DNA of 46,368 nucleotides from Acidobacteriota bacterium (GTDB lineage: Bacteria; Acidobacteriota; Terriglobia; Bryobacterales; Bryobacteraceae): positions 1 through 46,368 of the forward strand of contig JAPKYZ010000070.1 in NCBI GenBank assembly GCA_026394055.1. The letters are read 5' to 3'. Both the position numbers and the translations under genes were made by a program. Every line of letters begins with the position of its first letter. The first letter of the stretch is position 1. The notes below the pieces were generated by a model. That model made no database searches and was not told the DNA's origin. It saw only the letters and a program-made list of their open reading frames with translations. This document shows positions 1 through 8,049 of this stretch, one piece after another.

Positions 1-18
1 GGACTTCTTTCCTGATAG

Positions 19-1632
19 ACGCCGCGGAGTCGTTTCCGCATCGATGCCTCGCAGTGGAAATGGCAGCTGGCGGCGGATCAGCTGCCCAGTACGAAGCGCG
101 ATGATCTGCGAGCGCTGGGTTACCTGGGGGCAGCCCCGGTCTACCACAAGGATCAACGCCTTTCGGCCGACGTGATTGGCGGCTTCCTGTCTGACGACTG
201 GGACGAGCGCGTGGACGCCGTCACCCGCGGGCTGCTGGGCATGACCGTCGCTTGCGCCCGCTGTCACGATCACAAGTTTGACCCGATCCCCACCAAGGAC
301 TACTACGGCCTGGCCGGTGTCTTTGCGTCCACCATGCGCACGGAGCAGCCGATGTTTGAAGTGGACCCGGAGGTCGAGACCCGGTACCTATGGGCCAAGC
401 GCCGCCTGATCGACCTCAGCTATTCCGTCAACCTCCTCACGGGCGAGCCTTCAACTGTGGTCGGCAGTGAAGAGCGGGTGGCCAAGTGGAAGGTAGAGAT
501 TGAAGCGCTAAAGAAGGAGATGCAGACGCTGCTGGAGCGGTCCCCCACACTGGTGGCCAGCCTGACGCGCTACTGGACTCCGCCCGCACCCCGGCCTGAG
601 GGCGCGCCCGCCGACCGACCGCGCCGCCGTCCCGCGCTGACCTCCACCGAGCCCTTTCTCAATACCGTCTTTGAGGCCGCCCAATTCATCGACGGCAGTG
701 ACCCGCAGTACACCTTTATCCAGTACAAGCCCGGCGAAGCGCGCGATGTGCCGGTGTTGCGGAACGGCAACGTCGCCACACCCGGCGAGGTCGTGCCTCG
801 GCATTTCCCCTTGGTGCTGAGCAAGGGCGACAGCCGCTTCACCAAAGGCTCCGGCCGCCTGGAGCTGGCGGAGCGAATCTTCTCCGATGCGGCTCCGCTG
901 GCGGCGCGCGTGATCGTGAACCGCGTGTGGGGTTGGCATTTCGGCCGGGCGCTGGTGGGCACTCCCAGCGACTTTGGCGTGCAAGGCGAGACACCGACGC
1001 ATCCGGAATTGCTGACGGATCTGGCGGCCCGCTTTGTGGCTCACGGCTGGTCTTTGAAGTGGTTGAATCGCGAGATCATGACCTCCGCCGCGTATCAGCA
1101 ATCCAGCCGCCCGCGGCCCGAGCTGATGAAGCTGGACCCGACCAATGCGCTCTACTGGCGGATGTCCCCGCGGCGGATGGACATCGAGTCCTACCGCGAT
1201 TCCATCCTTCGCGTCTCCGGGCGGCTGAATGAGAAGCCTTACGGTCCTTCGGAAGAGGTGGAGGCGGCCACGAATGTCCGCCGCACCGTCTACAGCCGCA
1301 TCAGCCGCGGCCGCTTGAGTGCACTGCTGAAGAACTATGACTTCCCTGATCCGATGCAGAGCAGCGGCTGGCGGGATCAAACCACCACGTCTTTGCAGCA
1401 GCTGTTCGTGCTGAACAGCACCTTCGTGCGCGATGCCGCGCTGGCGCTGGCCAAGGCTGTGGGGGAGCTGCCCACCGACGACGCCAAGATGCGCGAGCTC
1501 TACCGCCGCGTGCTGTCGCGAGACCCCAGCCCCAAGGAGCTGGATCTGGCCCTCAGCTTCCTATCGAAAGGTACCGTCGAGCGGTACGCACAAGTGTTGT
1601 TGTCCACCAACGAGGAGATCTTTTGGCCATGA
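19..1632 (+). CDS. PSD1-type protein (DUF1549/DUF1553), 5' end missing or broken
   Basis: This is the C-terminal two thirds of a DUF1549/DUF1553 protein, an exported family of unknown function often carrying c-type haem motifs. Recognisable sequence begins with WQLAADQLP at about nt 61. The c-type motif CARCHDHKFDP, the DUF1549 hallmark, lies at nt 253-285. DUF1553 follows, with ARVIVNRVWGWHFG, then FGVQGETPTHPELLTDLA, then a terminal LLSTNEEIFWP. The frame is closed upstream by TGA TAG at 13-18, and residues before WQLAADQ do not resemble the family. The start is therefore unknown, and the N-terminal half lies outside the window or in a damaged frame. A GTG at 172 could be called as a start but would cut into the domain. 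The gene overlaps the next one by 4 bases (ATGA), so the two are translationally coupled. Confidence 0.85.
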   Translation, partial: TPRSRFRIDASQWKWQLAADQLPSTKRDDLRALGYLGAAPVYHKDQRLSADVIGGFLSDDWDERVDAVTRGLLGMTVACARCHDHKFDPIPTKDYYGLAGVFASTMRTEQPMFEVDPEVETRYLWAKRRLIDLSYSVNLLTGEPSTVVGSEERVAKWKVEIEALKKEMQTLLERSPTLVASLTRYWTPPAPRPEGAPADRPRRRPALTSTEPFLNTVFEAAQFIDGSDPQYTFIQYKPGEARDVPVLRNGNVATPGEVVPRHFPLVLSKGDSRFTKGSGRLELAERIFSDAAPLAARVIVNRVWGWHFGRALVGTPSDFGVQGETPTHPELLTDLAARFVAHGWSLKWLNREIMTSAAYQQSSRPRPELMKLDPTNALYWRMSPRRMDIESYRDSILRVSGRLNEKPYGPSEEVEAATNVRRTVYSRISRGRLSALLKNYDFPDPMQSSGWRDQTTTSLQQLFVLNSTFVRDAALALAKAVGELPTDDAKMRELYRRVLSRDPSPKELDLALSFLSKGTVERYAQVLLSTNEEIFWP

Positions 1633-2978
1633 GAAGCCGCCTTTCACGCCGGCAACTGATTCAGAGCGCTTTCGGAGGCCTGGGCACCTTAGGGCTTGGC
1701 TCCGTGCTGGGCGCGGAGCGTCCGCTGGGCCATTACACCGGACAACGCACGCCCGGCAAAGCCAAGCGCGTGATCAGCCTCTTTCTAGCGGGCGGCCCCT
1801 CACAAGTGGACCTGTTTGACCCGAAGCCCTCCCTGCTGAAGTATCAAGGGCAGCGGCCCGGCACGGTGGACCTGCGGACCGAACGCCAGACCGGTGGCTT
1901 GATGCCCAGCCCGTTCGCCTTTTCGAAGCGTGGCCGCAATGGCGTCGATGTCAGTGAGATTCTGCCGAAGCTGGGCGGCGTGATCGATGACGTCTGCGTC
2001 CTCCGGTCGATGTACTCGTTCAACCCCACCCATACGCCGAGCGTCAGCCTCTACCATACAGGCTCGATTCTGTTGAACCGGCCCTCGATTGGCTCCTGGG
2101 TGACCTACGGCTTGGGGTCAGAGAATCAGAACCTGCCGTCGTTTGTGGCGCTAGGTGCAGGCTCCTTGGGCGGGTCCTCCGCGCGGGCCGCGTTTCTACC
2201 GTCGGAGACGCAGGGCACGCCCGTGAACAACGCGGAGCTGGACCCGGAGAAGATGATTCCAAACCTCCGCAATCAGCACCTTGATCGCGACACGCAGCGG
2301 CAGCAACTGGATGCGGTGCAGGCCTTGAATCAGGGCTTCAACCAATCGTTTGGCGCGGATTCGTTTCTCGACGGACGCATCCAATCGATGGAGGCCGCCT
2401 ATCGCATGCAGTTTGAGGCGATGGATGTGTTTGATATCCGCCAAGAGTCCGCCGCGACGCGAGAGCTTTATGGATCAAGCCCGCTCGGCAATGGCTGCCT
2501 GCTGGCGCGACGGCTGGTGGAAAAGGGCGTCCGGTATGTGAATCTTGGTTTCGGCGATTGGGATGATCACAAAGACATCGAGTCGGCCTACCGCAAGAAG
2601 ATCCCGGCCATGGATCAGGCGGCCGCGGCATTGATTCAGGATCTGAAGCAGCGCGGCCTGCTCGACGACACGATTGTGATGTGGGGTGGCGAATTCGGGC
2701 GGACCCCCGTGTCAGAGAGCGGAACCGGACGCGATCATAACCCCTACGGCTTCACGATGCTGATGGCCGGTGGCGGGTTCAAGGGCGGTTTGGCCTATGG
2801 CTCCACCGACGACTTCGGCTTCAAGGCAGTAGAAAACCGTGTCTCCATTCACGACCTGCATGCCACCATGCTCTACGCGCTGGGGCTCGATCACACGCAG
2901 CTCACCTACCGCTACGCCGGGCGCGATTTCCGGTTGACGGACGTGTTCGGAAACGTCGTCAAGGACGTGTTGACTTAG
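1629..2978 (+). CDS. DUF1501 family Tat-exported protein
   Basis: A 449-residue DUF1501 protein. The start chosen is ATG 1629, overlapping the upstream stop by 4 bases, with GAGGAG at 1612-1617 upstream; a TTG at 1623 is possible. The N-terminus is a Tat-type signal (SRRQLIQ, then a hydrophobic stretch ending LGSVLGA). Family signatures seen are GGPSQVDLFDPKP near residue 60, GGEFGRTP, GTGRDHNPYGF and MAGGGFKGG near residues 350-390, and the closing DLHATMLYALGLDH. As I recall, the family is grouped with the alkaline phosphatase/sulfatase fold, which suits these C-terminal motifs, but its reaction is unknown. It is co-transcribed with the PSD1-type gene before it and ends at a hairpin shared with the convergent esterase gene. 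Confidence 0.9.
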   Translation: MRSRLSRRQLIQSAFGGLGTLGLGSVLGAERPLGHYTGQRTPGKAKRVISLFLAGGPSQVDLFDPKPSLLKYQGQRPGTVDLRTERQTGGLMPSPFAFSKRGRNGVDVSEILPKLGGVIDDVCVLRSMYSFNPTHTPSVSLYHTGSILLNRPSIGSWVTYGLGSENQNLPSFVALGAGSLGGSSARAAFLPSETQGTPVNNAELDPEKMIPNLRNQHLDRDTQRQQLDAVQALNQGFNQSFGADSFLDGRIQSMEAAYRMQFEAMDVFDIRQESAATRELYGSSPLGNGCLLARRLVEKGVRYVNLGFGDWDDHKDIESAYRKKIPAMDQAAAALIQDLKQRGLLDDTIVMWGGEFGRTPVSESGTGRDHNPYGFTMLMAGGGFKGGLAYGSTDDFGFKAVENRVSIHDLHATMLYALGLDHTQLTYRYAGRDFRLTDVFGNVVKDVLT

Positions 2979-2988
2979 TAAGGCCCCC

Positions 2989-3016
2989 GCAGGGCTACTT
3001 GGCCTTGTAGCCCTGC
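2989..3016. terminator. Bidirectional hairpin between convergent genes
   Basis: GCAGGGCTAC at 2989-2998 is perfectly complementary to GTAGCCCTGC at 3007-3016, giving a 10-bp stem with an 8-base loop. It starts 10 bases after the DUF1501 stop codon and includes the last codons and stop of the convergent esterase gene. No long T-run follows on either side, so it may be a two-way terminator or an mRNA 3'-end stabiliser. Confidence 0.55.
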
Positions 3017-4119
3017 CAGACATACTCGAGCGCGAGCGGGAGCGTCTGAGCCTTCACTTCGCGGTCGCAGTGCACGGCATTGCGGGCGAATACGAACTGA
3101 TAGGGATAGCCTTTGGCAGTCAACACGTGGGCCATCCGCTCATTGGCCAGCACCCAGTCATGATAGTCGTCGCGCGTGATCAGCAGATCCTTGTCGCTGA
3201 CATGCATCCAGATGCGCAGGGGCTTCTTGGGGCTGTTGGGGATGATGGTGTCGTGGTACTCCCAGGCGCCGCGGCGCGTGGCGTCATTGTAGGGCCACTG
3301 CTGATAGACATAGGTGCCGGAGTAGCTGAGCACGCGGTGATAGAGATCGGTGCGATACCAGGCCATGCTCAGCGCCGCCGAGGCTCCGGAGCTGCAGCCC
3401 ATGGTGGCACGCGCATCCGGATCGCGCGTCAGCTTCACGTTGAACTTTGATTCCACCAGCGGCAGAACTTCCTTCTCGGCAAACTCGGCGTAGAGGCCGG
3501 ACATCGTGTCGTATTCGAGGCCACGCTGACTGCCTTGCGCATCGCCACTGCCGTTGCCAATCGAGATGGCGATCATCACCGGCACGCGCTTTTCCGCGAT
3601 CAAGTTGTCGAGCGCGGTGAACAGCATGCGGTCCGGACCATCCGCGCCCACAATGAACGGCGCCACGGTACCGGGCTGGTACTGCTTCGGCACATAAACC
3701 GCCACCTTGCGCGTGTACGGGTTGGGGTAGCTGTCGACAATCACCTTGCGCGGGTCCTGCGGGTCAAGCTGCGCAAACGTCCCGGGGCGGCGGGCGATGC
3801 CCGGATAGATCTTGCTGTCCTTCGATTCCATCGTGAACTCATAGACATCGCCGTGGGGCACGCCCTCCTTCACCGTCATCTCCGGGGCCGCCGGATGCGT
3901 GGGGCCGATCACGAAGTTGCCGTCCTGCTTGGGCGAAGGGACCGTGCCATCGGGTAGCTCCTTGGACTTCACGTAACCGGGCGAGTTGGGGTCACGGGCC
4001 GGGGGCTGGGGACGGGGCGGCTTAGCCGCGGCTGGCGCGGGCGGCGCGGGCGGGGTCTGTCCGGATAGCAGAGCGGCGGAAAGGCAGGTGGCACAAATCA
4101 GGCCGAGAACACGGTGCAT
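2995..4119 (-). CDS. Exported alpha/beta-hydrolase, enterochelin-esterase-like
   Basis: A 374-residue secreted esterase of the Fes/esterase-D-like alpha/beta-hydrolase group. It has an N-terminal signal peptide (hydrophobic to about residue 20, ending LLSGQ) and then a Pro/Ala-rich linker to about residue 42. The hydrolase domain runs from about 130 to the end, with RKVAVYVPKQY at its first strand. The nucleophile elbow GCSSGAS puts the serine at 243; MHVSDKDL supplies the acid near 309-311; His350 in NAVHCDRE is the likely catalytic histidine. Similar proteins act on ferulate, acetyl or siderophore esters; the substrate is unknown here. It is divergent from the CE15-SGNH gene, with 72 bases between the starts, and heads an esterase cluster. 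Confidence 0.8.
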   Translation of the reverse strand: MHRVLGLICATCLSAALLSGQTPPAPPAPAAAKPPRPQPPARDPNSPGYVKSKELPDGTVPSPKQDGNFVIGPTHPAAPEMTVKEGVPHGDVYEFTMESKDSKIYPGIARRPGTFAQLDPQDPRKVIVDSYPNPYTRKVAVYVPKQYQPGTVAPFIVGADGPDRMLFTALDNLIAEKRVPVMIAISIGNGSGDAQGSQRGLEYDTMSGLYAEFAEKEVLPLVESKFNVKLTRDPDARATMGCSSGASAALSMAWYRTDLYHRVLSYSGTYVYQQWPYNDATRRGAWEYHDTIIPNSPKKPLRIWMHVSDKDLLITRDDYHDWVLANERMAHVLTAKGYPYQFVFARNAVHCDREVKAQTLPLALEYVWQGYKAK

Positions 4120-4191
4120 GCAATTTTCTCCCCCACGATCTTACCCTAAGCCTGGATTGACTCCGGATCATTTCCGGAGATAGCCTTTTGC

Positions 4192-6351
4192 ATGACCAAA
4201 ATCGGCAACCCGGTGTGGATCTGCGCCTGGGCCATCGCGGCCGCAGCCTGGACCAGTCATGCTTGGGGGCAACCCGTTGAGCCGGTGACCAAAAACTGGA
4301 CCACGGCCGACGACCATCGCCACATGATGGAGCAGCTGGGCATCAAGGCCTTGCGCCCCGGGCCTAGCGGCAATGAGCAAGCACCCAACCATGCCAACTA
4401 CGATGAGTCAAAAGCCAACCCCTTCCCCAACTACCCGGAGGTGCTGAAGCTGAACAACGGCACGCCGGTCACCACCGGACAGATGTGGTGGCAGACACGG
4501 CGCGCCGAGATCGTGGAGCAGTTCGAGCGGGAAGTGCTGGGCCGGGTGCCCGACAACGCGCCGAAGATCACCTGGAAGGTGACCAAGACTTCGGAAGACA
4601 AGGCCGGACCCTACCCGGTGATTGCCCAGGAGATCACCGGGCTGGTGGACAACTCCGCCGCACCGGAGATCACGGTGGAGATCCAGCTGGTGGTGGTGCG
4701 TCCTGCGTGGGTGCGCGGGCCGGTGCCCATGATGATCATGTTCGGCCGGGCAGCGCTGCCTTCGGCGCCACTTCCAGCGGCGTTTGCCCGCTTCGCTCCG
4801 CCACCTGGTTCCGATCCCGCAGCGGCCATCCAGTTGGTGGCGGCCGGTTGGGGCTATGCCATGTTGAACCCCAACAGCATCCAAGCGGACAATGGCGCGG
4901 GTCTGACCAAGGGCGTGATTGGTGTGGCCAACCAGGGACGGCCGCGCAAGCCGGATGATTGGGGAGCGTTGCGCGCCTGGGCCTGGGGCGCCTCGCGAGT
5001 TCTCGACTACCTGGAAGGCGATCCAGCGGTGGACGCCCGGAAGGTCGGCATTGAAGGCGTCTCGCGCTATGGCAAAGCGGCCCTGGTGACCATGGCGCTC
5101 GATACGCGGTTTGCGGTGGCGCTGGTGGCCTCTTCCGGTGAGGGCGGCACCAAGCCCCACCGCCGCAACTTTGGTGAGGCGGTGGAGAATCTCACCGGGT
5201 CCGGCGAGTACCACTGGATGGCCGGCAACTTCTTGAAGTATGGCGCGGCGGATGCGAGCTTCGGCAGTAAGAACGCCGGCGACATTCCGGTGGATTCGCA
5301 TCAGTTGATCGCTCTGTGTGCCCCTCGGGCCACTTTCATCAGCTATGGCATCCCGGAGAAAGGCGATGCGCGGTGGCTCGATCAACAGGGCAGCTTTATG
5401 GCCACGGTCGCGGCGGGGACGGTGTTTCGCCTGCTGGGCGCGCCGGACATCGGGGTCACAGAGGACTATCGCCGAGCCAGAATGCCGGCCGTCAATGTCA
5501 GTCTCTTAGCGGGCCGCCTGGCCTGGCGCCAGCATGATGGCGGCCACACCGATGGCCCCAACTGGAAATACTTCATCCCGTGGGCGTCGAAGCAGTTGGG
5601 CTATGCGGCCCCGCCAGCGCCCCGCTTCCCGGCGGATGTGGCGGTGCCGCGCCTCGATCCAAACTCGATGGTGGCCCACACGCAGCTGGTGGAGAAGACG
5701 AAGAAGGGCAAGATCGAAGTCTACTTTGTGGGCGACTCGATCACGCGCCGCTGGGGCGCCACCGACTATCCGCAACTGCTGGCCAACTGGAACAAGAACT
5801 TCCACGGCTGGAACGCAGCCAACTTCGGCTGGGGTGCGGACCGCACGCAGAACATCCTCTGGCGCTTGAATGATGGCGAACTGGACAAGGTGAATCCGCG
5901 GATCGTGGTGCTTCAGGCGGGCACCAACAACGTCGGCAACACCATCGTCGCGGGCCAGGAAGAGGCGGTGGCCACCGATGTCGTGAGCGGCCTCCGCGAG
6001 GTGGTGAGCGTGATTGCGAAGAAGGCTCCGGAGGCAACCATCATCGTGACGGCGCTCTTCCCCAGGAACGACAACATGGCGGTGATGCCGGTCATCAACG
6101 CGATCAACAACCGGCTCGCCAGCTTGGCCGACGGCGCCAAGGTGCGAGTGCTGAACATCAATGGACAGTTGGCGGACCCACGCGGGCAGCTGTACGACGG
6201 CATGATGGACCCCGACAAGCTCCACCCCAGCGAGAAGACCTACCAGATCTGGGCCGACGCGCTGAAGCCGATCTTCCGCGAGATCCTGGGTGAGCCGCGT
6301 GCCGAAGACCGGGCGCCACCGCCCACCGGAAATCCGGCCGCCGGGCAGTAG
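4192..6351 (+). CDS. Two-domain esterase: CE15-like glucuronoyl esterase fused to SGNH/GDSL esterase
   Basis: A 719-residue exported protein with signal peptide (cleavage near HAWG-Q, about residue 27). Residues about 60-480 resemble carbohydrate esterase family 15, 4-O-methyl-glucuronoyl esterases that cut ester links between lignin and glucuronoxylan: EGVSRYGKAAL places the nucleophile at Ser291, and QHDGGHTDGPNW places the likely His at about 452. Residues about 500-700 form a second hydrolase of the SGNH/GDSL type: VYFVGDSITRRWG (Ser516), NFGWGADRTQN, LQAGTNNVGN, and DKLHPSE (Asp675, His678). All four SGNH blocks are present, so both domains look catalytically intact. Both would act in the periplasm or outside the cell, probably on decorated hemicellulose. 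The next gene is an acetylxylan-esterase-like protein in the same direction. Confidence 0.85.
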   Translation: MTKIGNPVWICAWAIAAAAWTSHAWGQPVEPVTKNWTTADDHRHMMEQLGIKALRPGPSGNEQAPNHANYDESKANPFPNYPEVLKLNNGTPVTTGQMWWQTRRAEIVEQFEREVLGRVPDNAPKITWKVTKTSEDKAGPYPVIAQEITGLVDNSAAPEITVEIQLVVVRPAWVRGPVPMMIMFGRAALPSAPLPAAFARFAPPPGSDPAAAIQLVAAGWGYAMLNPNSIQADNGAGLTKGVIGVANQGRPRKPDDWGALRAWAWGASRVLDYLEGDPAVDARKVGIEGVSRYGKAALVTMALDTRFAVALVASSGEGGTKPHRRNFGEAVENLTGSGEYHWMAGNFLKYGAADASFGSKNAGDIPVDSHQLIALCAPRATFISYGIPEKGDARWLDQQGSFMATVAAGTVFRLLGAPDIGVTEDYRRARMPAVNVSLLAGRLAWRQHDGGHTDGPNWKYFIPWASKQLGYAAPPAPRFPADVAVPRLDPNSMVAHTQLVEKTKKGKIEVYFVGDSITRRWGATDYPQLLANWNKNFHGWNAANFGWGADRTQNILWRLNDGELDKVNPRIVVLQAGTNNVGNTIVAGQEEAVATDVVSGLREVVSVIAKKAPEATIIVTALFPRNDNMAVMPVINAINNRLASLADGAKVRVLNINGQLADPRGQLYDGMMDPDKLHPSEKTYQIWADALKPIFREILGEPRAEDRAPPPTGNPAAGQ

Positions 6352-6405
6352 TCGAATCACCGCCGCCAAGGGTGCGACCGGACGCGATATTGTTGAGGTC
6401 ACGCC

Positions 6406-7710
6406 ATGCTTCGACTCATCACACTCATCGTTCTCGGGCTCAGCCTGTTCGCACAGGACCGGATTGGGACCATCCAGGTCCGCGTCTCGACGGAGCGGCC
6501 CGATTGGCGCTATGAACCTGGCCAGCCCGTGCGCTTCCGCATCGTCGCCGTGCAGGACGGGCATCCATTAAGCGGCGTCGAAGTTTCCTACCGCATCGGG
6601 CCGGAGATGATGCCGCCCGTGATCGAGCACACCGCGACACTCACCGCAGAGGGAATCGTGGTCGAAGGCGGCTCAATGAACGAACCCGGCTTCCTCCGCT
6701 GCATCGCCACCGTGGAACGCAACGGCAAGACCTATCGCGGGCTGGCCACCGCCGCCATTCGCCCCGAGTCAATTCAACCCACCCAGCAGGACCCCGCGGA
6801 CTTCGAACAGTTCTGGGCCGCGGGTAAGGCTGCTTTGGCCAAACTGCCGATCGACGCGAAACTGACTCCGCTGCCCGAGTACGGCAACGCCGCGGCGGAC
6901 TGCTTTCATGTCAACTTGCAGAATGTGGGTGCCGGCAATGGCGTCTCGCGCTTCTATGGCGTCCTCTGTGAACCCAAGGCTCCCGGCAAGTATCCGGCGG
7001 TGCTGGCAGTACCCGGCGCGGGTGTTCGGCCCTATCGAGGCATGGCCGCCATGGCGGCGCGCGGCGTGATCACGCTGCAGGTAGGTATTCATGGCATCCC
7101 CGTCACGATGGAGCAATCCGTGTATGACTCGCTGGGCGCGGGGGCTCTGGCCAACTACAACACCATCGGCTTGGACAACCGGGACCGCTACTACTACCGG
7201 CGCGTCTACCTGGGCTGCGTTCGCGCCAATGATTTCCTTGTCAGCCACCCCAAATGGGACGGCAACCATTTGGCCGTCACCGGTGGCAGCCAGGGCGGCG
7301 CGCTGTCGATCATCACAGCGGCGCTGGACCCTCGGGTGAAGGGACTGGCCGCCTACTTCCCCGCCCTTTCCGATGTCACCGGCTACTTGCAGAATCGGGC
7401 CGGAGGCTGGCCGCACATGTTCCGCGCCACCGAAGGTGTGCAGGCGCACCGGTCACCGGAAAAGATCGAGACGTCACGCTACTACGACGTCGTCAACTTC
7501 GCCCGCCGCCTGAAGGTGCCGGGCTTCTATTCGTGGGGCTTCAATGACGAGACCTGCCCGCCCACCTCAATGTACGCCTCCTACAACGTGATCACGGCGC
7601 CGAAGAAGCTACTGCTGGCGCTCGAGACCGGCCACAACAATGTGCCGGAACAAGTGGCTGAAGTGGACCGCTGGCTGGAAGCGTTCGTGAAGGGCGCGGC
7701 TAGTAACTAG
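6406..7710 (+). CDS. Acetylxylan esterase-like alpha/beta-hydrolase (AXE1/CE7-type) with N-terminal Ig-like domain
   Basis: A 434-residue exported hydrolase. A short signal peptide (ending LSLFAQ, residue 17) precedes a beta-rich N-terminal domain of about 100 residues containing VSTERPDWRYEPGQPVRF. The AXE1-type domain begins with DPADFEQFWAAGKAAL at about 130, a typical CE7 opening. The catalytic set is visible: GGSQGGA (Ser295), FNDETCPP (Asp381), ETGHNN (His410). CE7 enzymes remove acetyl groups from xylo-oligosaccharides and related substrates. It lies 54 bases after the CE15-SGNH gene and is probably co-transcribed, which fits a hemicellulose de-esterification role. ATG 6406 gives a clean signal peptide. 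Confidence 0.85.
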   Translation: MLRLITLIVLGLSLFAQDRIGTIQVRVSTERPDWRYEPGQPVRFRIVAVQDGHPLSGVEVSYRIGPEMMPPVIEHTATLTAEGIVVEGGSMNEPGFLRCIATVERNGKTYRGLATAAIRPESIQPTQQDPADFEQFWAAGKAALAKLPIDAKLTPLPEYGNAAADCFHVNLQNVGAGNGVSRFYGVLCEPKAPGKYPAVLAVPGAGVRPYRGMAAMAARGVITLQVGIHGIPVTMEQSVYDSLGAGALANYNTIGLDNRDRYYYRRVYLGCVRANDFLVSHPKWDGNHLAVTGGSQGGALSIITAALDPRVKGLAAYFPALSDVTGYLQNRAGGWPHMFRATEGVQAHRSPEKIETSRYYDVVNFARRLKVPGFYSWGFNDETCPPTSMYASYNVITAPKKLLLALETGHNNVPEQVAEVDRWLEAFVKGAASN

Positions 7711-7779
7711 TTCTGCGACCGCAGCGACGGCGTGTTCACACCACTCCCGAAAGGCCACAAGCGCCCCATCAACAGCCAT

Positions 7780-7974
7780 CGCCTCACGCCGAGCCGCGAC
7801 AGTATGGAGCGGAGTCCACCACTTCGGTAGGTGCCCGGCTACTCCATGATTATTGAAGAACACGGCAAGCAATATCCAAGGCGTCACCGAGTGAGACCTG
7901 GCCGCGTTGCTTCCCGGTCAGCCGTTGAAGGGCCCAACACTCCGCTCCATTCTGTCGCGGCTCAGCGTGAGGCG
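7780..7974. repeat. Long inverted repeat, 36-nt arms, 34/36 identical
   Basis: Arm 1 (7780-7815) and the reverse complement of arm 2 (7939-7974) match at 34 of 36 positions; 123 bases separate them. Each arm contains the core GAGCCGCGAC-N5-GGAGCGG, with the second arm in reverse. A related core (GAGCCACGAC ... GGAGTGG, reversed) occurs inside the element at 20652-20789. This is likely a REP/BIME-like dispersed repeat or the two ends of a small non-autonomous element. It could also fold as a long stem-loop between the two convergent transcripts. Confidence 0.75.
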
Positions 7975-8012
7975 GCGCCGCGGGACGGGAAATGCGCCAG
8001 GCTTCGCACACG

Positions 8013-8030
8013 GTTCACGAGAGCGTGAAC
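8013..8030 (-). terminator. Hairpin after PSD1 operon
   Basis: GTTCACG at 8013-8019 and CGTGAAC at 8024-8030 form a perfect 7-bp stem with an AGAG tetraloop. It lies 20 bases past the stop codon of the minus-strand PSD1 gene, so it may end or protect the four-gene transcript. No U-tract follows. Confidence 0.4.
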
Positions 8031-8049
8031 AGGCCCTAGTCGATCGTGG

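Larger units (their letters stand above)
7711..8049. other. Gene-poor convergent gap of 339 bases
   Basis: This lies between two convergent stops and holds no convincing gene. Short open frames exist on both strands, but they run through the inverted-repeat arms and have no ribosome binding site or family resemblance. The segment contains the 36-nt inverted repeat (7780-7974) and a small perfect hairpin (8013-8030). Because the two arms are complementary, opposite-strand translations give near-identical peptides (TPLHxVAAxREA), so those peptides are a symmetry product and not evidence of coding. Confidence 0.7.

Noticed and set aside
508..1380. Long minus-strand open frame opposite the PSD1-type gene
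   Set aside because: A GC-rich antisense shadow: Arg/Ala/Gly-rich with no family motif, while the plus frame has clear DUF1549/1553 blocks.
5506..6564. 352-codon minus-strand open frame opposite the CE15-SGNH gene
   Set aside because: Antisense of the well-conserved SGNH domain and the following leader; His/Val/Arg-rich with no motif.
7831..8028. Small open frame in the 7711-8049 gap
   Set aside because: It runs through an inverted-repeat arm, so its peptide resembles the opposite-strand peptide by symmetry; no ribosome binding site or homology seen.
7711..8049. CRISPR array or tRNA
   Set aside because: Only two inverted copies of the repeat exist, with no regular spacers, and no cloverleaf or anticodon arm can be drawn.
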